Assembly (NCBI GenBank): GCA_947588965.1
Contig: CANQAN010000002.1
Location: 62,001 to 126,000, forward strand
Source of the DNA: an uncultured Helicobacteraceae bacterium
Lineage (GTDB): Bacteria > Campylobacterota > Campylobacteria > Campylobacterales > Helicobacteraceae
Direction of reading: 5' to 3'
Length of the DNA stretch: 64,000 nt
Position 1 is the stretch's first letter. Every line of letters begins with the position of its first letter. The position numbers and the translations under genes are program-made. Of this stretch, positions 27,636 through 36,520 are shown in pieces. Under the pieces are notes generated by a model. That model worked only from the letters and a program-made list of their open reading frames with translations, searched no databases and had not been told where the DNA came from.

Positions 27636-28987
27636 AAAAATATTTTACAATTTGGCTTTTATTGTTTGAGTTGTGTTTTATAGGAGTTTTAATGGCAGAA
27701 AATCAAGGTTTAGCGTCTAAAGATTCTCTTTTCGCAGAATCTGTTCTTCCAAAGCATTATAGGGAAGTTCTAGAAAATGGCTTAGAGGTCGTTGTGATTC
27801 CGCTTGAAAATCAAAGCAATGTTTTAAGCACAGATGTTTTTTATAAGGTTGGCAGTCGCAATGAAGTTATGGGCAAGAGCGGAATTGCACACATGTTGGA
27901 GCATTTGAATTTCAAATCAAGCAAGAATCTCAAAGCAGGAGAGTTTGATAAAATTGTCAAGGGCTTTGGTGGCTCTACAAATGCCTCCACAGGCTTTGAC
28001 TATACGCATTATTTTATCAAGTCAAGTACGCAGAATCTCGGCAAATCTCTAGAGCTTTTTAGTGAGCTTATGCAAAATCTTAGCCTCAAGGATGAGGAAT
28101 TCCAACCCGAACGCAATGTTGTCGCAGAAGAGAGATTATGGCGTACAGATAATGACCCCATAGGATACCTTTATTTTAGGCTTTTTAATAGTGCTTTTGT
28201 CTATCATCCCTATCATTGGACACCCATTGGATTTATGGAAGACATTAGAAATTGGACGATTGAGGACATTAGGGAGTTTCACAGTCTGTACTATCAACCA
28301 CAAAATGCGGCCGTTGTGATTGCAGGCGATGTGGATCCGCAAGAGGCGTTTAAAGAAGTGAAAAAGCATTTTGCCCACATTAAAAACAAAAAAGAGATTC
28401 CACCTCTCGTGTATATGCAAGAACCAAAGCAGGATGGACAAAGACGCGTGAGTGTCCATAAACAAACAGAAATAGAGGTCTTAACACTTGGCTTTAAGAC
28501 GCCCCCTGCAAGTCATAAAGAGCAGATCGCCCTCAATGCCTTAGGCGAGATTCTAAGCGGAGGAAAAAGCAGTCAGCTCGTGCGTGAAATCGTGGATAAA
28601 AAGCGCCAAGCTGTAGAGATATATGCCTATAATATGGGATTGATTGATAGCGGACTGTTTGTTTTCATGGGTGTGGCAAATCAAGGTGTTTCTTTAGCGA
28701 CACTAGAAAAATCGCTTTTACAAGAAATAGAAAAAATCAAGCAGGGAAAAATCAAGCAAAAAGAGCTGGATAAGGTCAAAACAAACATGCGCGCAAACTT
28801 CTTGTATAGCTTGGAATCCAGCTCAAGAGTGGCGGGACTTTTTGGAAGTTATATTGCGCGAGGAGATTTAGAGGGATTGTTACAGTTTGAGAAAAATTTT
28901 GCAAATTTGCGCTTAGAAGATGTGGTGAATGTCGCTAATAAATATTTTACAGAGCAGAATATGACACTTCTAACCTTAAGGAAATGA
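27632..28987 (+). CDS. Zinc-dependent M16 family peptidase, exported
   Basis: 451 residues with an N-terminal signal peptide ([22 protein letters not shown]), so probably periplasmic. The inverted zinc motif HxxEH appears as HMLEH at residues 87-91, with the third ligand Glu in the NVVAEERLW segment about 76 residues later. The second half is the inactive M16 C-domain ([16 protein letters not shown], then an [12 protein letters not shown] segment). A single-chain 450-residue M16B form normally works as a dimer or with a second M16 protein; no partner gene is in view. Substrate unknown. Coupled to pyrD by ATGA overlap; homologous position to HP1012. Confidence 0.9.
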   Translation: MKKYFTIWLLLFELCFIGVLMAENQGLASKDSLFAESVLPKHYREVLENGLEVVVIPLENQSNVLSTDVFYKVGSRNEVMGKSGIAHMLEHLNFKSSKNLKAGEFDKIVKGFGGSTNASTGFDYTHYFIKSSTQNLGKSLELFSELMQNLSLKDEEFQPERNVVAEERLWRTDNDPIGYLYFRLFNSAFVYHPYHWTPIGFMEDIRNWTIEDIREFHSLYYQPQNAAVVIAGDVDPQEAFKEVKKHFAHIKNKKEIPPLVYMQEPKQDGQRRVSVHKQTEIEVLTLGFKTPPASHKEQIALNALGEILSGGKSSQLVREIVDKKRQAVEIYAYNMGLIDSGLFVFMGVANQGVSLATLEKSLLQEIEKIKQGKIKQKELDKVKTNMRANFLYSLESSSRVAGLFGSYIARGDLEGLLQFEKNFANLRLEDVVNVANKYFTEQNMTLLTLRK

Positions 28988-28994
28988 GGAATTT

Positions 28995-29909
28995 ATGCAG
29001 GTAAAAAATCCAGTACAAGGTGCGATGACGGCTCTTGTCACGCCTTTTAAAAACAACAAACTTGATTTAGAGAGCTATGAGAGGCTCATAGAACGACAAT
29101 TCCGCTATGGGATCGATGCGATTGTCCCTGTGGGGACGACAGGAGAGAGTGCGACATTGAGCCATAGTGAGCATAGAGAATGCATTGAAGTTGCGGTGAG
29201 TGTCTGCAAGGAACAACGCAAAAAGGGGAGTTGTGTCAAGGTTCTAGCGGGTGCAGGGAGTAATTCCACACAAGAAGCCATTGAGCTTGCAAGATTCGCG
29301 CAAGATTGTGGAGCCGATGCAATTTTGTGCGTGACGCCTTATTATAACAAACCCACACAAGAGGGTTTATTCCAGCACTATAAAGCAGTTGCAAATGCTG
29401 TAGAGATTCCTCTTATGCTCTATAATGTTCCAAGTCGCACGGGAGTGAGCTTAGAGGTGGAAACGATTCTGCGCTTGTTTAACGAAGTCTCCAATATCTA
29501 TGGCGTGAAAGAGGCATGTGGGAGTATTGAACGAGTGGTGTCCCTCAACACTCACGCAAAGGATCTTGTCCTTGTGAGCGGAGAGGATGCGATTAATTAT
29601 CCGATTCTAAGCTGTGGCGGAGTTGGTGTGATTTCTGTCACTTCAAATCTCCTGCCCGATAAAATCGCACAACTCACACATAGTTTGCTAGAATCCAAAG
29701 AACATGACACTTCACGTCTTTTAAACAATGAGCTCTATGCGATCAATAAGGCTCTTTTTATAGAGAGTAATCCGATCCCAATCAAGGCGGCCATGTATTT
29801 GAGTGGATTGTTGCATACTCTAGAGTATCGTTTGCCCTTGCTTGCGCCAAGTAAAGAGAGCCTTGCATCTCTCCAGCAAATTTTAAATCAATATGAGGTT
29901 ATGAAATGA
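28995..29909 (+). CDS. dapA: 4-hydroxy-tetrahydrodipicolinate synthase
   Basis: 304 residues. Condenses pyruvate with aspartate semialdehyde, first dedicated step to diaminopimelate and lysine, thus feeding peptidoglycan. TIM-barrel of the N-acetylneuraminate lyase family: [17 protein letters not shown], the catalytic Tyr in YNVPSRTGV (about residue 146), and the Schiff-base Lys in YGVKEACGS (about residue 174). The start ATG at 28995 has GAGG upstream. The stop overlaps the following reductase gene by 4 bp, so the two are translated together. Confidence 0.97.
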   Translation: MQVKNPVQGAMTALVTPFKNNKLDLESYERLIERQFRYGIDAIVPVGTTGESATLSHSEHRECIEVAVSVCKEQRKKGSCVKVLAGAGSNSTQEAIELARFAQDCGADAILCVTPYYNKPTQEGLFQHYKAVANAVEIPLMLYNVPSRTGVSLEVETILRLFNEVSNIYGVKEACGSIERVVSLNTHAKDLVLVSGEDAINYPILSCGGVGVISVTSNLLPDKIAQLTHSLLESKEHDTSRLLNNELYAINKALFIESNPIPIKAAMYLSGLLHTLEYRLPLLAPSKESLASLQQILNQYEVMK

Positions 29910-30688
29910 AAGAAAATTTTAAAAACAAAACCCTTGTCATCAGTGGTGCTACGCGCGGAATCGGAAAGGCGATTCTCTATCGTTTTGCAGAAAATGGTGT
30001 CAATATCGCCTTTACTTATAACAAAAACGAAGAGGAAGCATTAAGGATTACTAAGGATGTGGAATCGCAATATAACATCAAAGCAAAAGCCTATCCGCTC
30101 AATGTCCTAGAGCCAGAGACTTATAAGGATTTGTTTGCGAAAATTGATGAGGATTTTGAGCGCGTGGATTTTTTTATTAGCAATGCCATTATCTATGGCA
30201 AAAGTGTTGTTGGAGGATTTGCACCTTTTATGCGCTTGAAGCCTAAGGGGCTGAATAATATTTACACCGCAACGGTTTTAGCCTTTGTTGTCGGTGCGCA
30301 AGAGGCTGCAAAACGTATGCAAAAGGTCGGTGGAGGAAGCATTATAAGCCTTAGTTCTACAGGGAATCTTGTGTATATGCCAAACTATGCTGGGCATGGG
30401 AATTCTAAAAATGCTGTGGAGACAATGGTAAAATATGCTGCAATGGAGCTTGGAGAGTTTAATATCCGTGTCAATGCTGTGAGTGGAGGCCCTATTGATA
30501 CTGATGCACTCAAGGCATTCCCTGATTATGCAGAGATAAAGGCGAAGGTTGAGGAGCAAAGTCCTTTGAATCGTATGGGACAGCCGAGTGATATTGCGGG
30601 AGCTTGTTTGTTTTTGTGCGATAGCACCGCAAGTTCTTGGCTCACTGGACAGACAATCGTTATTGATGGTGGGACGAGCTTTAAGTAA
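29906..30688 (+). CDS. SDR-family reductase, FabL-like enoyl-ACP reductase
   Basis: 260 residues, Rossmann short-chain dehydrogenase. Cofactor loop [10 protein letters not shown] (residues 12-21), NNA-equivalent ISNAI, and catalytic Tyr and Lys spaced by six residues (Y-AGHGNS-K, near 157-164). That Y-x6-K spacing and the segment [20 protein letters not shown] are characteristic of the FabL type of enoyl-acyl carrier protein reductase, which completes each round of fatty acid elongation with NADPH. Older annotation of the H. pylori counterpart (HP1014) calls it a hydroxysteroid dehydrogenase; FabL fits better. Coupled to dapA (ATGA) and followed 2 bp later by pgsA, both envelope-supply genes. 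Substrate is inferred, not shown. Confidence 0.8.
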   Translation: MKENFKNKTLVISGATRGIGKAILYRFAENGVNIAFTYNKNEEEALRITKDVESQYNIKAKAYPLNVLEPETYKDLFAKIDEDFERVDFFISNAIIYGKSVVGGFAPFMRLKPKGLNNIYTATVLAFVVGAQEAAKRMQKVGGGSIISLSSTGNLVYMPNYAGHGNSKNAVETMVKYAAMELGEFNIRVNAVSGGPIDTDALKAFPDYAEIKAKVEEQSPLNRMGQPSDIAGACLFLCDSTASSWLTGQTIVIDGGTSFK

Positions 30689-30690
30689 GC

Positions 30691-31233
30691 ATGAAAATAG
30701 AATCTTGGCCAAATTTTTTGACACTATTGCGCATTTTGCTGTCCTTTTTTCTCTTCGCATTGATTCTCTATGGCGCGTCTTTCTTTCCTGTTTTTATCCA
30801 TAAGAGTTGGATTAATTATTTTGCATGTTTGACATTTTGTGTTGCCAGCATTACGGATTTTTTTGATGGCTTTATCGCGCGAACATTTAAGGTGGAGAGC
30901 ATTTTTGGAGAGATTTTTGATCCTTTGGCGGACAAGTTGCTTATGCTCTCTGCGCTCATTGGGCTTTTGGTGTGGAATCGCGCGGATGCGTGGGCAGTGT
31001 TTTTGATTTTGAGCAGGGAATTTTTTATCACGGGATTGCGCGTTGTTGCGGCAAGTCGTGGCATGAAAGTTGCCGCTTCTCATCTTGGCAAATACAAAAC
31101 GGGACTGCAAATTACAGCCATTGCGTTTTTGTTTATGGATTATCCCTTTGGGAATCTTGTTTTGTGGTTGTCAGTGGCTCTGACATTGTATTCGGGCTAT
31201 GATTATGTTAAAATGTATTTAAAGGTGCGTTAA
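30691..31233 (+). CDS. pgsA: CDP-diacylglycerol-glycerol-3-phosphate 3-phosphatidyltransferase
   Basis: 180 residues, four or more transmembrane helices. Makes phosphatidylglycerol phosphate from CDP-diacylglycerol (product of CdsA, above) and glycerol 3-phosphate. The CDP-alcohol phosphotransferase motif D-x2-DG-x2-AR-x8-G-x3-D-x3-D is seen at about residues 52-75 (TDFFDGFIAR, then GEIFDPLADK). The stop overlaps the start of the protease gene by one base (TAATG), suggesting tight co-expression. Confidence 0.95.
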   Translation: MKIESWPNFLTLLRILLSFFLFALILYGASFFPVFIHKSWINYFACLTFCVASITDFFDGFIARTFKVESIFGEIFDPLADKLLMLSALIGLLVWNRADAWAVFLILSREFFITGLRVVAASRGMKVAASHLGKYKTGLQITAIAFLFMDYPFGNLVLWLSVALTLYSGYDYVKMYLKVR

Positions 31234-32303
31234 TGGGGATTATTGGCTCTATTTTTGTCTTATCGTTTTTGATTTTTTTTCATGAACTTGGGCATTTTTT
31301 GGCCGCGAAGTGTTTTGGCGTCAAGGTTGAAGCCTTTAGTATAGGGTTTGGAAAAACGAGGCTCTTGAAGAAAAGAATTGGTGATACAGAATATTCCTTG
31401 CGCCCGATTCCACTGGGGGGATTTGTGCAGCTCAAAGGACAGAGCGACATTGACCCAAAGTTGCGCAATGAAGAGAGTGATAGCCTCTATGGGATCGCGC
31501 ACTGGAAGCGTTTGGTGATTTTGGCTGCGGGATCGTTTTTTAATCTGCTCTTAGCCTTTTTGTTGTTTGTGGCAATCGGTTTAATAGGCAAAAATGAGCT
31601 TGCTCCGATTGTAGGAAATGTGGATTTAGCGATGCCAGCGGGAATTGCAGGTTTGAAAAGTGGCGATGAGATTGTGGAGGTTGATGGCAAGAGGATTCGC
31701 ACTTGGAATGCCCTAAGTAACGCAATCACAGAATCTCAAGGCTCTATAGAGCTTACTTTTTTACGTGGGAATAAAGAATATTTTGTCACAATTGAGCCTC
31801 AAATGGGGGAATCCAAAAATATTTTTGGCGAGAGTATTATGCGACCCTTGCTTGGCATTAGCGCAAGTGGCGAGTTGCGCATTGTGCGCTATTTTTTTGT
31901 GGAATCCCTTTTTTATGCGCTAGAGGAGACATGGCAGTCAAGCAAGTTGATTCTGCAAAGCCTTGAAAAAATGATCGTTGGAATCGTCCCTGTGAGTGAA
32001 GTTGGTGGGATTGTGTCTATTGTAAGTTTGACAAAAAAGGCAACAGAGCTTGGAATTGTTACATTATTTGCTTTTAGCGCGTTGATTTCTGTGAATCTTG
32101 GAATCTTAAATCTCCTGCCGATTCCTGCGCTTGATGGTGGGCATATCATTTTCACATTCTATGAAATGCTGACAAAAAGGATTCCGACACAAGAGACGCT
32201 CTATCGTTTGAGTTTAGCAGGATGGATTGCTCTGCTTGGTTTAATGGGAATTGGGCTTTATAATGATATTTTGCGCTTATTAAATGGGACTATGCCCTTT
32301 TAA
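31233..32303 (+). CDS. rseP: Site-2 intramembrane zinc protease RseP
   Basis: 356 residues. Cleaves transmembrane segments of anti-sigma factors or leftover signal peptides in the inner membrane. Zinc motif HExxH in FFHELGHFLAA (residues 14-24), single PDZ domain about residues 115-185 (AMPAGIAGLKSGDEIVEVDG), and the third ligand motif NLLPIPALDGGH at about residues 289-300. Helicobacter lacks RpoE, so the substrate is probably not RseA. Coupled to pgsA. Confidence 0.95.
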   Translation: MGIIGSIFVLSFLIFFHELGHFLAAKCFGVKVEAFSIGFGKTRLLKKRIGDTEYSLRPIPLGGFVQLKGQSDIDPKLRNEESDSLYGIAHWKRLVILAAGSFFNLLLAFLLFVAIGLIGKNELAPIVGNVDLAMPAGIAGLKSGDEIVEVDGKRIRTWNALSNAITESQGSIELTFLRGNKEYFVTIEPQMGESKNIFGESIMRPLLGISASGELRIVRYFFVESLFYALEETWQSSKLILQSLEKMIVGIVPVSEVGGIVSIVSLTKKATELGIVTLFAFSALISVNLGILNLLPIPALDGGHIIFTFYEMLTKRIPTQETLYRLSLAGWIALLGLMGIGLYNDILRLLNGTMPF

Positions 32304-32312
32304 AGGATTCTT

Positions 32313-32987
32313 ATGCGAGAGAAATTAAATCAAAACCTACTTTTGGCTATTGAAAGGATTGAAAAAGCAAGAATCGCCGTTGATCGAAGGCGCGTTGTGC
32401 AGATTCTTGCTGTGAGTAAATATGCAAGTTCGGAGGAGATTTCTGCACTCTATACTTGCGGACAACGTGCTTTTGGAGAGAATAAGGTGCAAGATTTAGA
32501 GAATAAAATGCAAAGATTGGCACCTTTGCCACTAGAGTGGCATTTTATTGGGACATTGCAGAGCAATAAAATCAATACTCTTTTGAAATTAAAGCCCTAT
32601 ATGCTGCAGAGTCTGCATTCTTTGAGTTTAGCACAAGCCTTGCAGAGCAGATTGCAAAGAGAGGGAATGACTATGAGGGCGTTGTTGCAGGTCAATAGCG
32701 CAAAAGAATCCAGCAAGAGCGGCTTTATGCCTGAAGAAACGTTGGAAATGTATGCGAGAATCCAAGAAGAATGTCCTCACATCAAGCTGTGCGGATTGAT
32801 GAGCATTGGTGCGCACACAGAGGAAACGGCAATCATTCAAAAGAGCTTTGAGACGACACAGAAGCTCTTTGAGCAGTTAAAAGATCGCGGAGCAGAGGTT
32901 TTAAGTATGGGCATGAGTGGTGATTTTGAATTAGCCATTGCGTGTGGGAGCAATTGTGTGCGACTTGGGAATGTGTTGTTTCATTAA
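32313..32987 (+). CDS. YggS/PLPBP family PLP-homeostasis protein
   Basis: 224 residues, single TIM-barrel PLP-binding protein without known catalysis; keeps free pyridoxal phosphate and amino/keto-acid pools in balance. PLP lysine in ILAVSKYAS (about residue 36), then FGENKVQDLENK, EWHFIGTLQSNK and the phosphate-binding end LSMGMSGDFELAIACGS. Complete. It follows rseP by 9 bp and ends the cdsA-like lipid cluster on this strand. Confidence 0.93.
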   Translation: MREKLNQNLLLAIERIEKARIAVDRRRVVQILAVSKYASSEEISALYTCGQRAFGENKVQDLENKMQRLAPLPLEWHFIGTLQSNKINTLLKLKPYMLQSLHSLSLAQALQSRLQREGMTMRALLQVNSAKESSKSGFMPEETLEMYARIQEECPHIKLCGLMSIGAHTEETAIIQKSFETTQKLFEQLKDRGAEVLSMGMSGDFELAIACGSNCVRLGNVLFH

Positions 32988-33024
32988 ATCAATATTATGA
33001 GATGATTTTTTGGGGAAAATACAC

Positions 33025-33030
33025 TATAAT
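33025..33030 (+). promoter_or_regulatory. -10 element before the M23 peptidase gene
   Basis: TATAAT in ACACTATAATTTCGC, 36 bp before the ATG at 33066, with a T-rich stretch (TTTTTTGGGG) upstream in place of a -35. It starts the M23-minC-lpxC unit. Confidence 0.5.
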
Positions 33031-33065
33031 TTCGCATTTTAAGAAGCAAGAAAGAGAGGTTTGAG

Positions 33066-34505
33066 ATGGCAAATCCAAATTTACAAGGTACAATGCGCAA
33101 CGGTTTTGCAAAAATAGCGGGATTGATAGCGATTGTCGTGTTGATTGGGTTTTGTGTATTTATGTTGAGTGCAGATTCTTTTGAGAAAGAAAAGCCACAA
33201 ATCGCACTTTCAAGTGAGGTGTGGAATCTCAAAGAGTTTTTTCCTATTGCGCTTAGCGATAATGCTGGAGTTAAGAGTTATCAAGTCTCACTCATAGAAA
33301 AGGAGACAAAGATTCCCCTAAAAGCACAGCAGCTTGAGACAAAGGGGGCGGATTGCAATCAAGATGCGACCCTCTCTTCACAGCAAACAAGCGGCGCAAA
33401 GTCTCTTTGTATTGGGATTCAAAAACCATCAAACCTTAAGAATGATGCAAAATTTTTCACACTTGAAGTGAGTGTAACGGATACGAGTAAGTGGAATCTC
33501 TTCAGTGGAAATACCACGACACAGCAGTTTAATGTGTCCATTGATACCAAAAAACCACAACTAGCAATCGTGGCAAATTCTTATAAAATCACGCAGGGCG
33601 GGAGTGCGCTTGTGATTTTTAGGGCAGAAGATGAGTATTTAGAATCCCTTAAGGTTTCTAATGGAAAGCTGGATTTTAAGGTGCAGCCCTTTTATAAAGA
33701 CGGATTTTACATTTCTTTGATCGCGTGGTCTAAGCTGGATGATGATTTTGCGGCTAAGGTGATTGCAAGAGATCGCGCAGGGAATGTTAGTGTTGTTCCT
33801 ATTGGTTATTTTCAACAGAAAAAACAATACAAGGATTCCACGATCGCACTCACTGATGCCTTTATTGATGGGAAAATCTCCGCATTAGTGGAAGAGATTG
33901 GAGCAAAAAGCTTAGAAGAGTTTGCGGATAGGGTGGATATTTTTCGCTACATTAATGAGGGTGTGCGCGAACAGACTTTTGAGAGGGTTTTTGGGGTGGC
34001 AAATAATTTTGATGTGGAATCTGTCGTAGAGGATTTTAGCATCACTCCCTTTTCTCCACTTAGAAATGGTGCCGTTATGGCAAGTTTTGGAGATCATCGC
34101 ACTTTCACTTATCAGGATGTGGAAGTGAGTGAGTCAAATCACATGGGCTTGGATTTGGCGAGTGTGAAACAAGCCCCCGTCCTCCTAAGCAATGAGGGTG
34201 AAGTTATTTTGAATGAATTTGTAGGGATTGATGGAAACACTGTTGTGATTTATCATGGGCTTGGATTGTCGTCTTTGTATGCGCATTTGACGAGTTCTAA
34301 TGTCAATGTAGGTGATAGTTTGCAAAAAGGCGATGTGATTGCAAACACAGGCAGTACAGGGCTTGCGCTCGGAGATCATTTGCATTTTAGCGTTTTGGTG
34401 CAGGGGATAGAAGTGTGGAATGCGGAATGGATGGATGCGGGTTGGATTAAGACAAACATTACAGAGATTATCGCAGAGGCAAAAGCAGTAATTGATAAGA
34501 TTTGA
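33066..34505 (+). CDS. Membrane-anchored M23 (LytM) peptidoglycan endopeptidase
   Basis: 479 residues: one N-terminal transmembrane anchor (about residues 18-37), a long periplasmic beta-rich region to about residue 330, and a C-terminal LytM domain. Metal ligands are visible in HMGLDLA (H and D, HxxxD) and HLHFSV (HxH), with GNTVVIYHGLGLSSLYAHL and GDVIANTGSTGLALGDHL between, so it should be an active D,D-endopeptidase. Corresponds in position to HP1054, upstream of minC and lpxC, which suggests a role in cell-wall growth or division/shape. Not one of Csd1, Csd2 or Csd3 by position, as far as I can tell. Confidence 0.88.
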   Translation: MANPNLQGTMRNGFAKIAGLIAIVVLIGFCVFMLSADSFEKEKPQIALSSEVWNLKEFFPIALSDNAGVKSYQVSLIEKETKIPLKAQQLETKGADCNQDATLSSQQTSGAKSLCIGIQKPSNLKNDAKFFTLEVSVTDTSKWNLFSGNTTTQQFNVSIDTKKPQLAIVANSYKITQGGSALVIFRAEDEYLESLKVSNGKLDFKVQPFYKDGFYISLIAWSKLDDDFAAKVIARDRAGNVSVVPIGYFQQKKQYKDSTIALTDAFIDGKISALVEEIGAKSLEEFADRVDIFRYINEGVREQTFERVFGVANNFDVESVVEDFSITPFSPLRNGAVMASFGDHRTFTYQDVEVSESNHMGLDLASVKQAPVLLSNEGEVILNEFVGIDGNTVVIYHGLGLSSLYAHLTSSNVNVGDSLQKGDVIANTGSTGLALGDHLHFSVLVQGIEVWNAEWMDAGWIKTNITEIIAEAKAVIDKI

Positions 34506-34513
34506 GTTCTATT

Positions 34514-35116
34514 ATGATAAAGACAAGACAAAAAAATTTTCGCGCATTTATTTTCACAGAGGGAGAAGCAGAAGAGACGCTAGAGTATATTGAGAAAAAT
34601 TTAGGTTTGCTTAGAAATCTTTTGCTTGTTTTTGCCTATCCTATAGGAGATGAAAAAAGCGCGTTGCATGAATATTTAATGGCAAAAGGATTGAATTTTA
34701 TAGAGTCTCACAATATGCATTTGGGATTTGAGCAAAATGCGCAAAATTCAGAATCTCCGCGAGGAGATCAGGCACAAAAACAAGAAGAAAATTCCAAAAA
34801 AGATTCCACAAACGCACAAAAAACACTCGTTTTGCATCGCATGGTACGCAGTGGAGAGGAGATTGTCGCAATGGGAGATTTGACAATTTTTGGGCGCATT
34901 AATAGCGGGGCTGTGATACAATGTGCGGGAAATGTGCAAATCTTTGGCGCAGTGAATGGAAACATCTTTTGCGATGGAGATTATATGATTTTAGGAAGTG
35001 TGAAAGAGGGCAATATTCTGTTTCAAGGAGAAATCGTTGAGAGGGAGTTGTTTAAATACCCTTACCAAAAGATCTACAGGACGCAAAATTCCATCGTGGT
35101 TGAGGAACTAAAATGA
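34514..35116 (+). CDS. minC: Septum-site determining protein MinC
   Basis: 200 residues from the ATG at 34514, giving MIKTRQKNFRAFIF; a TTG start 12 bp upstream overlapping the M23 gene is possible. MinC inhibits FtsZ away from midcell under MinD control. The C-terminal beta-helix is clear: VRSGEEIVAMGDLTIFGRIN, SGAVIQCAGNVQIFGAVNG (about residues 110-150). Between N- and C-domains is a Gln/Lys/Ser-rich linker (about residues 78-100). minD/minE are not nearby. The stop overlaps lpxC by 4 bp. Confidence 0.9.
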   Translation: MIKTRQKNFRAFIFTEGEAEETLEYIEKNLGLLRNLLLVFAYPIGDEKSALHEYLMAKGLNFIESHNMHLGFEQNAQNSESPRGDQAQKQEENSKKDSTNAQKTLVLHRMVRSGEEIVAMGDLTIFGRINSGAVIQCAGNVQIFGAVNGNIFCDGDYMILGSVKEGNILFQGEIVERELFKYPYQKIYRTQNSIVVEELK

Positions 35117-36000
35117 GAGAGCAAACAATCGCAAAAAAAGTAGAATTAGTCGGAATCGGGTTGCATAAGGGTGTGCCTGTGAAAATGACACTAGAGCCTT
35201 TGGATGAGCATTGCGGAATCCATTTTTATCGCAGTGATGTTGGTGTGAGTATTCCACTTAAGCCCGAAAATGTCGTTGATACAACAATGGCAACGGTGAT
35301 TGCAAGGGATGGGCATAGAATCTCTACGATTGAGCATTTGCTCTCTGCTGTGTATGCGTATGGGATTGACAATCTTAAAATCACGCTTGATAATGAAGAG
35401 GTGCCGATTATGGATGGGAGCAGCATTGGGTATTGTATGCTCTTAGAAGAAGCGGGAATCGTGCAGCAAAGCTCTACAAAACGTATCCTAAAGGTTAAAT
35501 CCCCTATTGAAGTCAAAGAGGGGGATAAATTTGTGCGCTTTGAGCCAAGTGATGCTTGTTTTTTTGACTTTTCGATTCATTTTCCACATCCCGCCATTGG
35601 CACACAAAAGTATAAGTTTCAATTTTCCACACAAAATTATAAAGAAGAAATTGCAAGAGCGCGGACGTTTGGATTCCTCAATGAAGTGCAATACATGCAC
35701 TCTATCGGCCTTGCGCTTGGAGGTTCTTTAGAAAATGCAATTGTGCTTGATGAAACAGGAATCTTAAATCAAGATGGATTGCGCTACAAAGAGGAATTTG
35801 TGCGTCACAAAATCCTTGATGCAATTGGTGATATGGCATTGCTTGGGATTCCGCTGCTTGGGACCTATGTCTCTTATGCGGGGAGTCATAAACTCAATCA
35901 TTTGCTGACAAAAAAGATTTTTGAGGAATCTGGTGCATTTGAGATTATGGCGGTGGAGGAAGCAAGTCCGATTTATACTTATTCTTTGCAAAATGCATAA
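35113..36000 (+). CDS. lpxC: UDP-3-O-acyl-N-acetylglucosamine deacetylase
   Basis: 295 residues. Zinc deacetylase of the committed step of lipid A synthesis. First zinc His in ISTIEHLLSAVYAYGIDN (about residue 76), second pair HKILDAIGD-x-A (His and Asp, about residues 233-237), catalytic His in the AGSHKLNHLL segment (about residue 260). MDGSS follows near residue 100. Coupled to minC by ATGA overlap and to the TsaB-like gene by an 8-bp overlap. Complete and normal. Confidence 0.97.
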   Translation: MREQTIAKKVELVGIGLHKGVPVKMTLEPLDEHCGIHFYRSDVGVSIPLKPENVVDTTMATVIARDGHRISTIEHLLSAVYAYGIDNLKITLDNEEVPIMDGSSIGYCMLLEEAGIVQQSSTKRILKVKSPIEVKEGDKFVRFEPSDACFFDFSIHFPHPAIGTQKYKFQFSTQNYKEEIARARTFGFLNEVQYMHSIGLALGGSLENAIVLDETGILNQDGLRYKEEFVRHKILDAIGDMALLGIPLLGTYVSYAGSHKLNHLLTKKIFEESGAFEIMAVEEASPIYTYSLQNA

Positions 36001-36511
36001 GATTCTCATTGTCCCTAATATCGCAAATGAGCCAACTTTGGTGGGTGTGTATGATAGAAATAACCAATTCTTAGAACAACATTTGATAGAATATCCCTTG
36101 AGTGATAGACTTGTACCGAAGTTTGTGGAATTTGAAAAAAGTTATGGAGGATTTGAGGATTTGTATTTTGTGCGCGGACCGGGGAGTTTTATGGCGTTGA
36201 AATTGATTTATTTGTTTGCGAAGACGTTAGAGATTGCGAGGGGAGTGAAGCTGTATGCAACACATGCATTCCATTTCAATCACTATGCGCCCATTAAAGC
36301 CTATGGAAATTGCTATTTTGTCATAAAAACATCGCAAAATGCGCAAGATTTAGAGGGATCGCAAAGCTTGAAAGACACGCAAGAATCACAAATCCTATTG
36401 CAGAAATTTCCGCAAACTCCGCCCATTACTCCCTTTTTCTTGCCAAAAGTCCTTAATGAGAGTCTTTTTGATAAAAATCTTAAGCCACTCTATATTCTGC
36501 CCCCCGCATAA
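35993..36511 (+). CDS. TsaB-like (YeaZ/ASKHA) protein, divergent
   Basis: 172 residues from the ATG inside the lpxC stop region (8-bp overlap); the longer frame upstream only shadows lpxC. The segment FVRGPGSFMALKLIYLFAKT (about residues 60-79) matches the GPGSFTGLR block of TsaB, the scaffold subunit of the tRNA t6A-forming TsaBCDE system. Usual length is about 220-230, and the TGLR residues are replaced (MALK), so it is a shortened, divergent family member. Position matches HP1051. A Sua5/TsaC-like gene with similar divergence is at 59774. Function as TsaB is probable, not certain. Confidence 0.65.
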   Translation: MHKILIVPNIANEPTLVGVYDRNNQFLEQHLIEYPLSDRLVPKFVEFEKSYGGFEDLYFVRGPGSFMALKLIYLFAKTLEIARGVKLYATHAFHFNHYAPIKAYGNCYFVIKTSQNAQDLEGSQSLKDTQESQILLQKFPQTPPITPFFLPKVLNESLFDKNLKPLYILPPA

Positions 36512-36520
36512 GGATATTAC

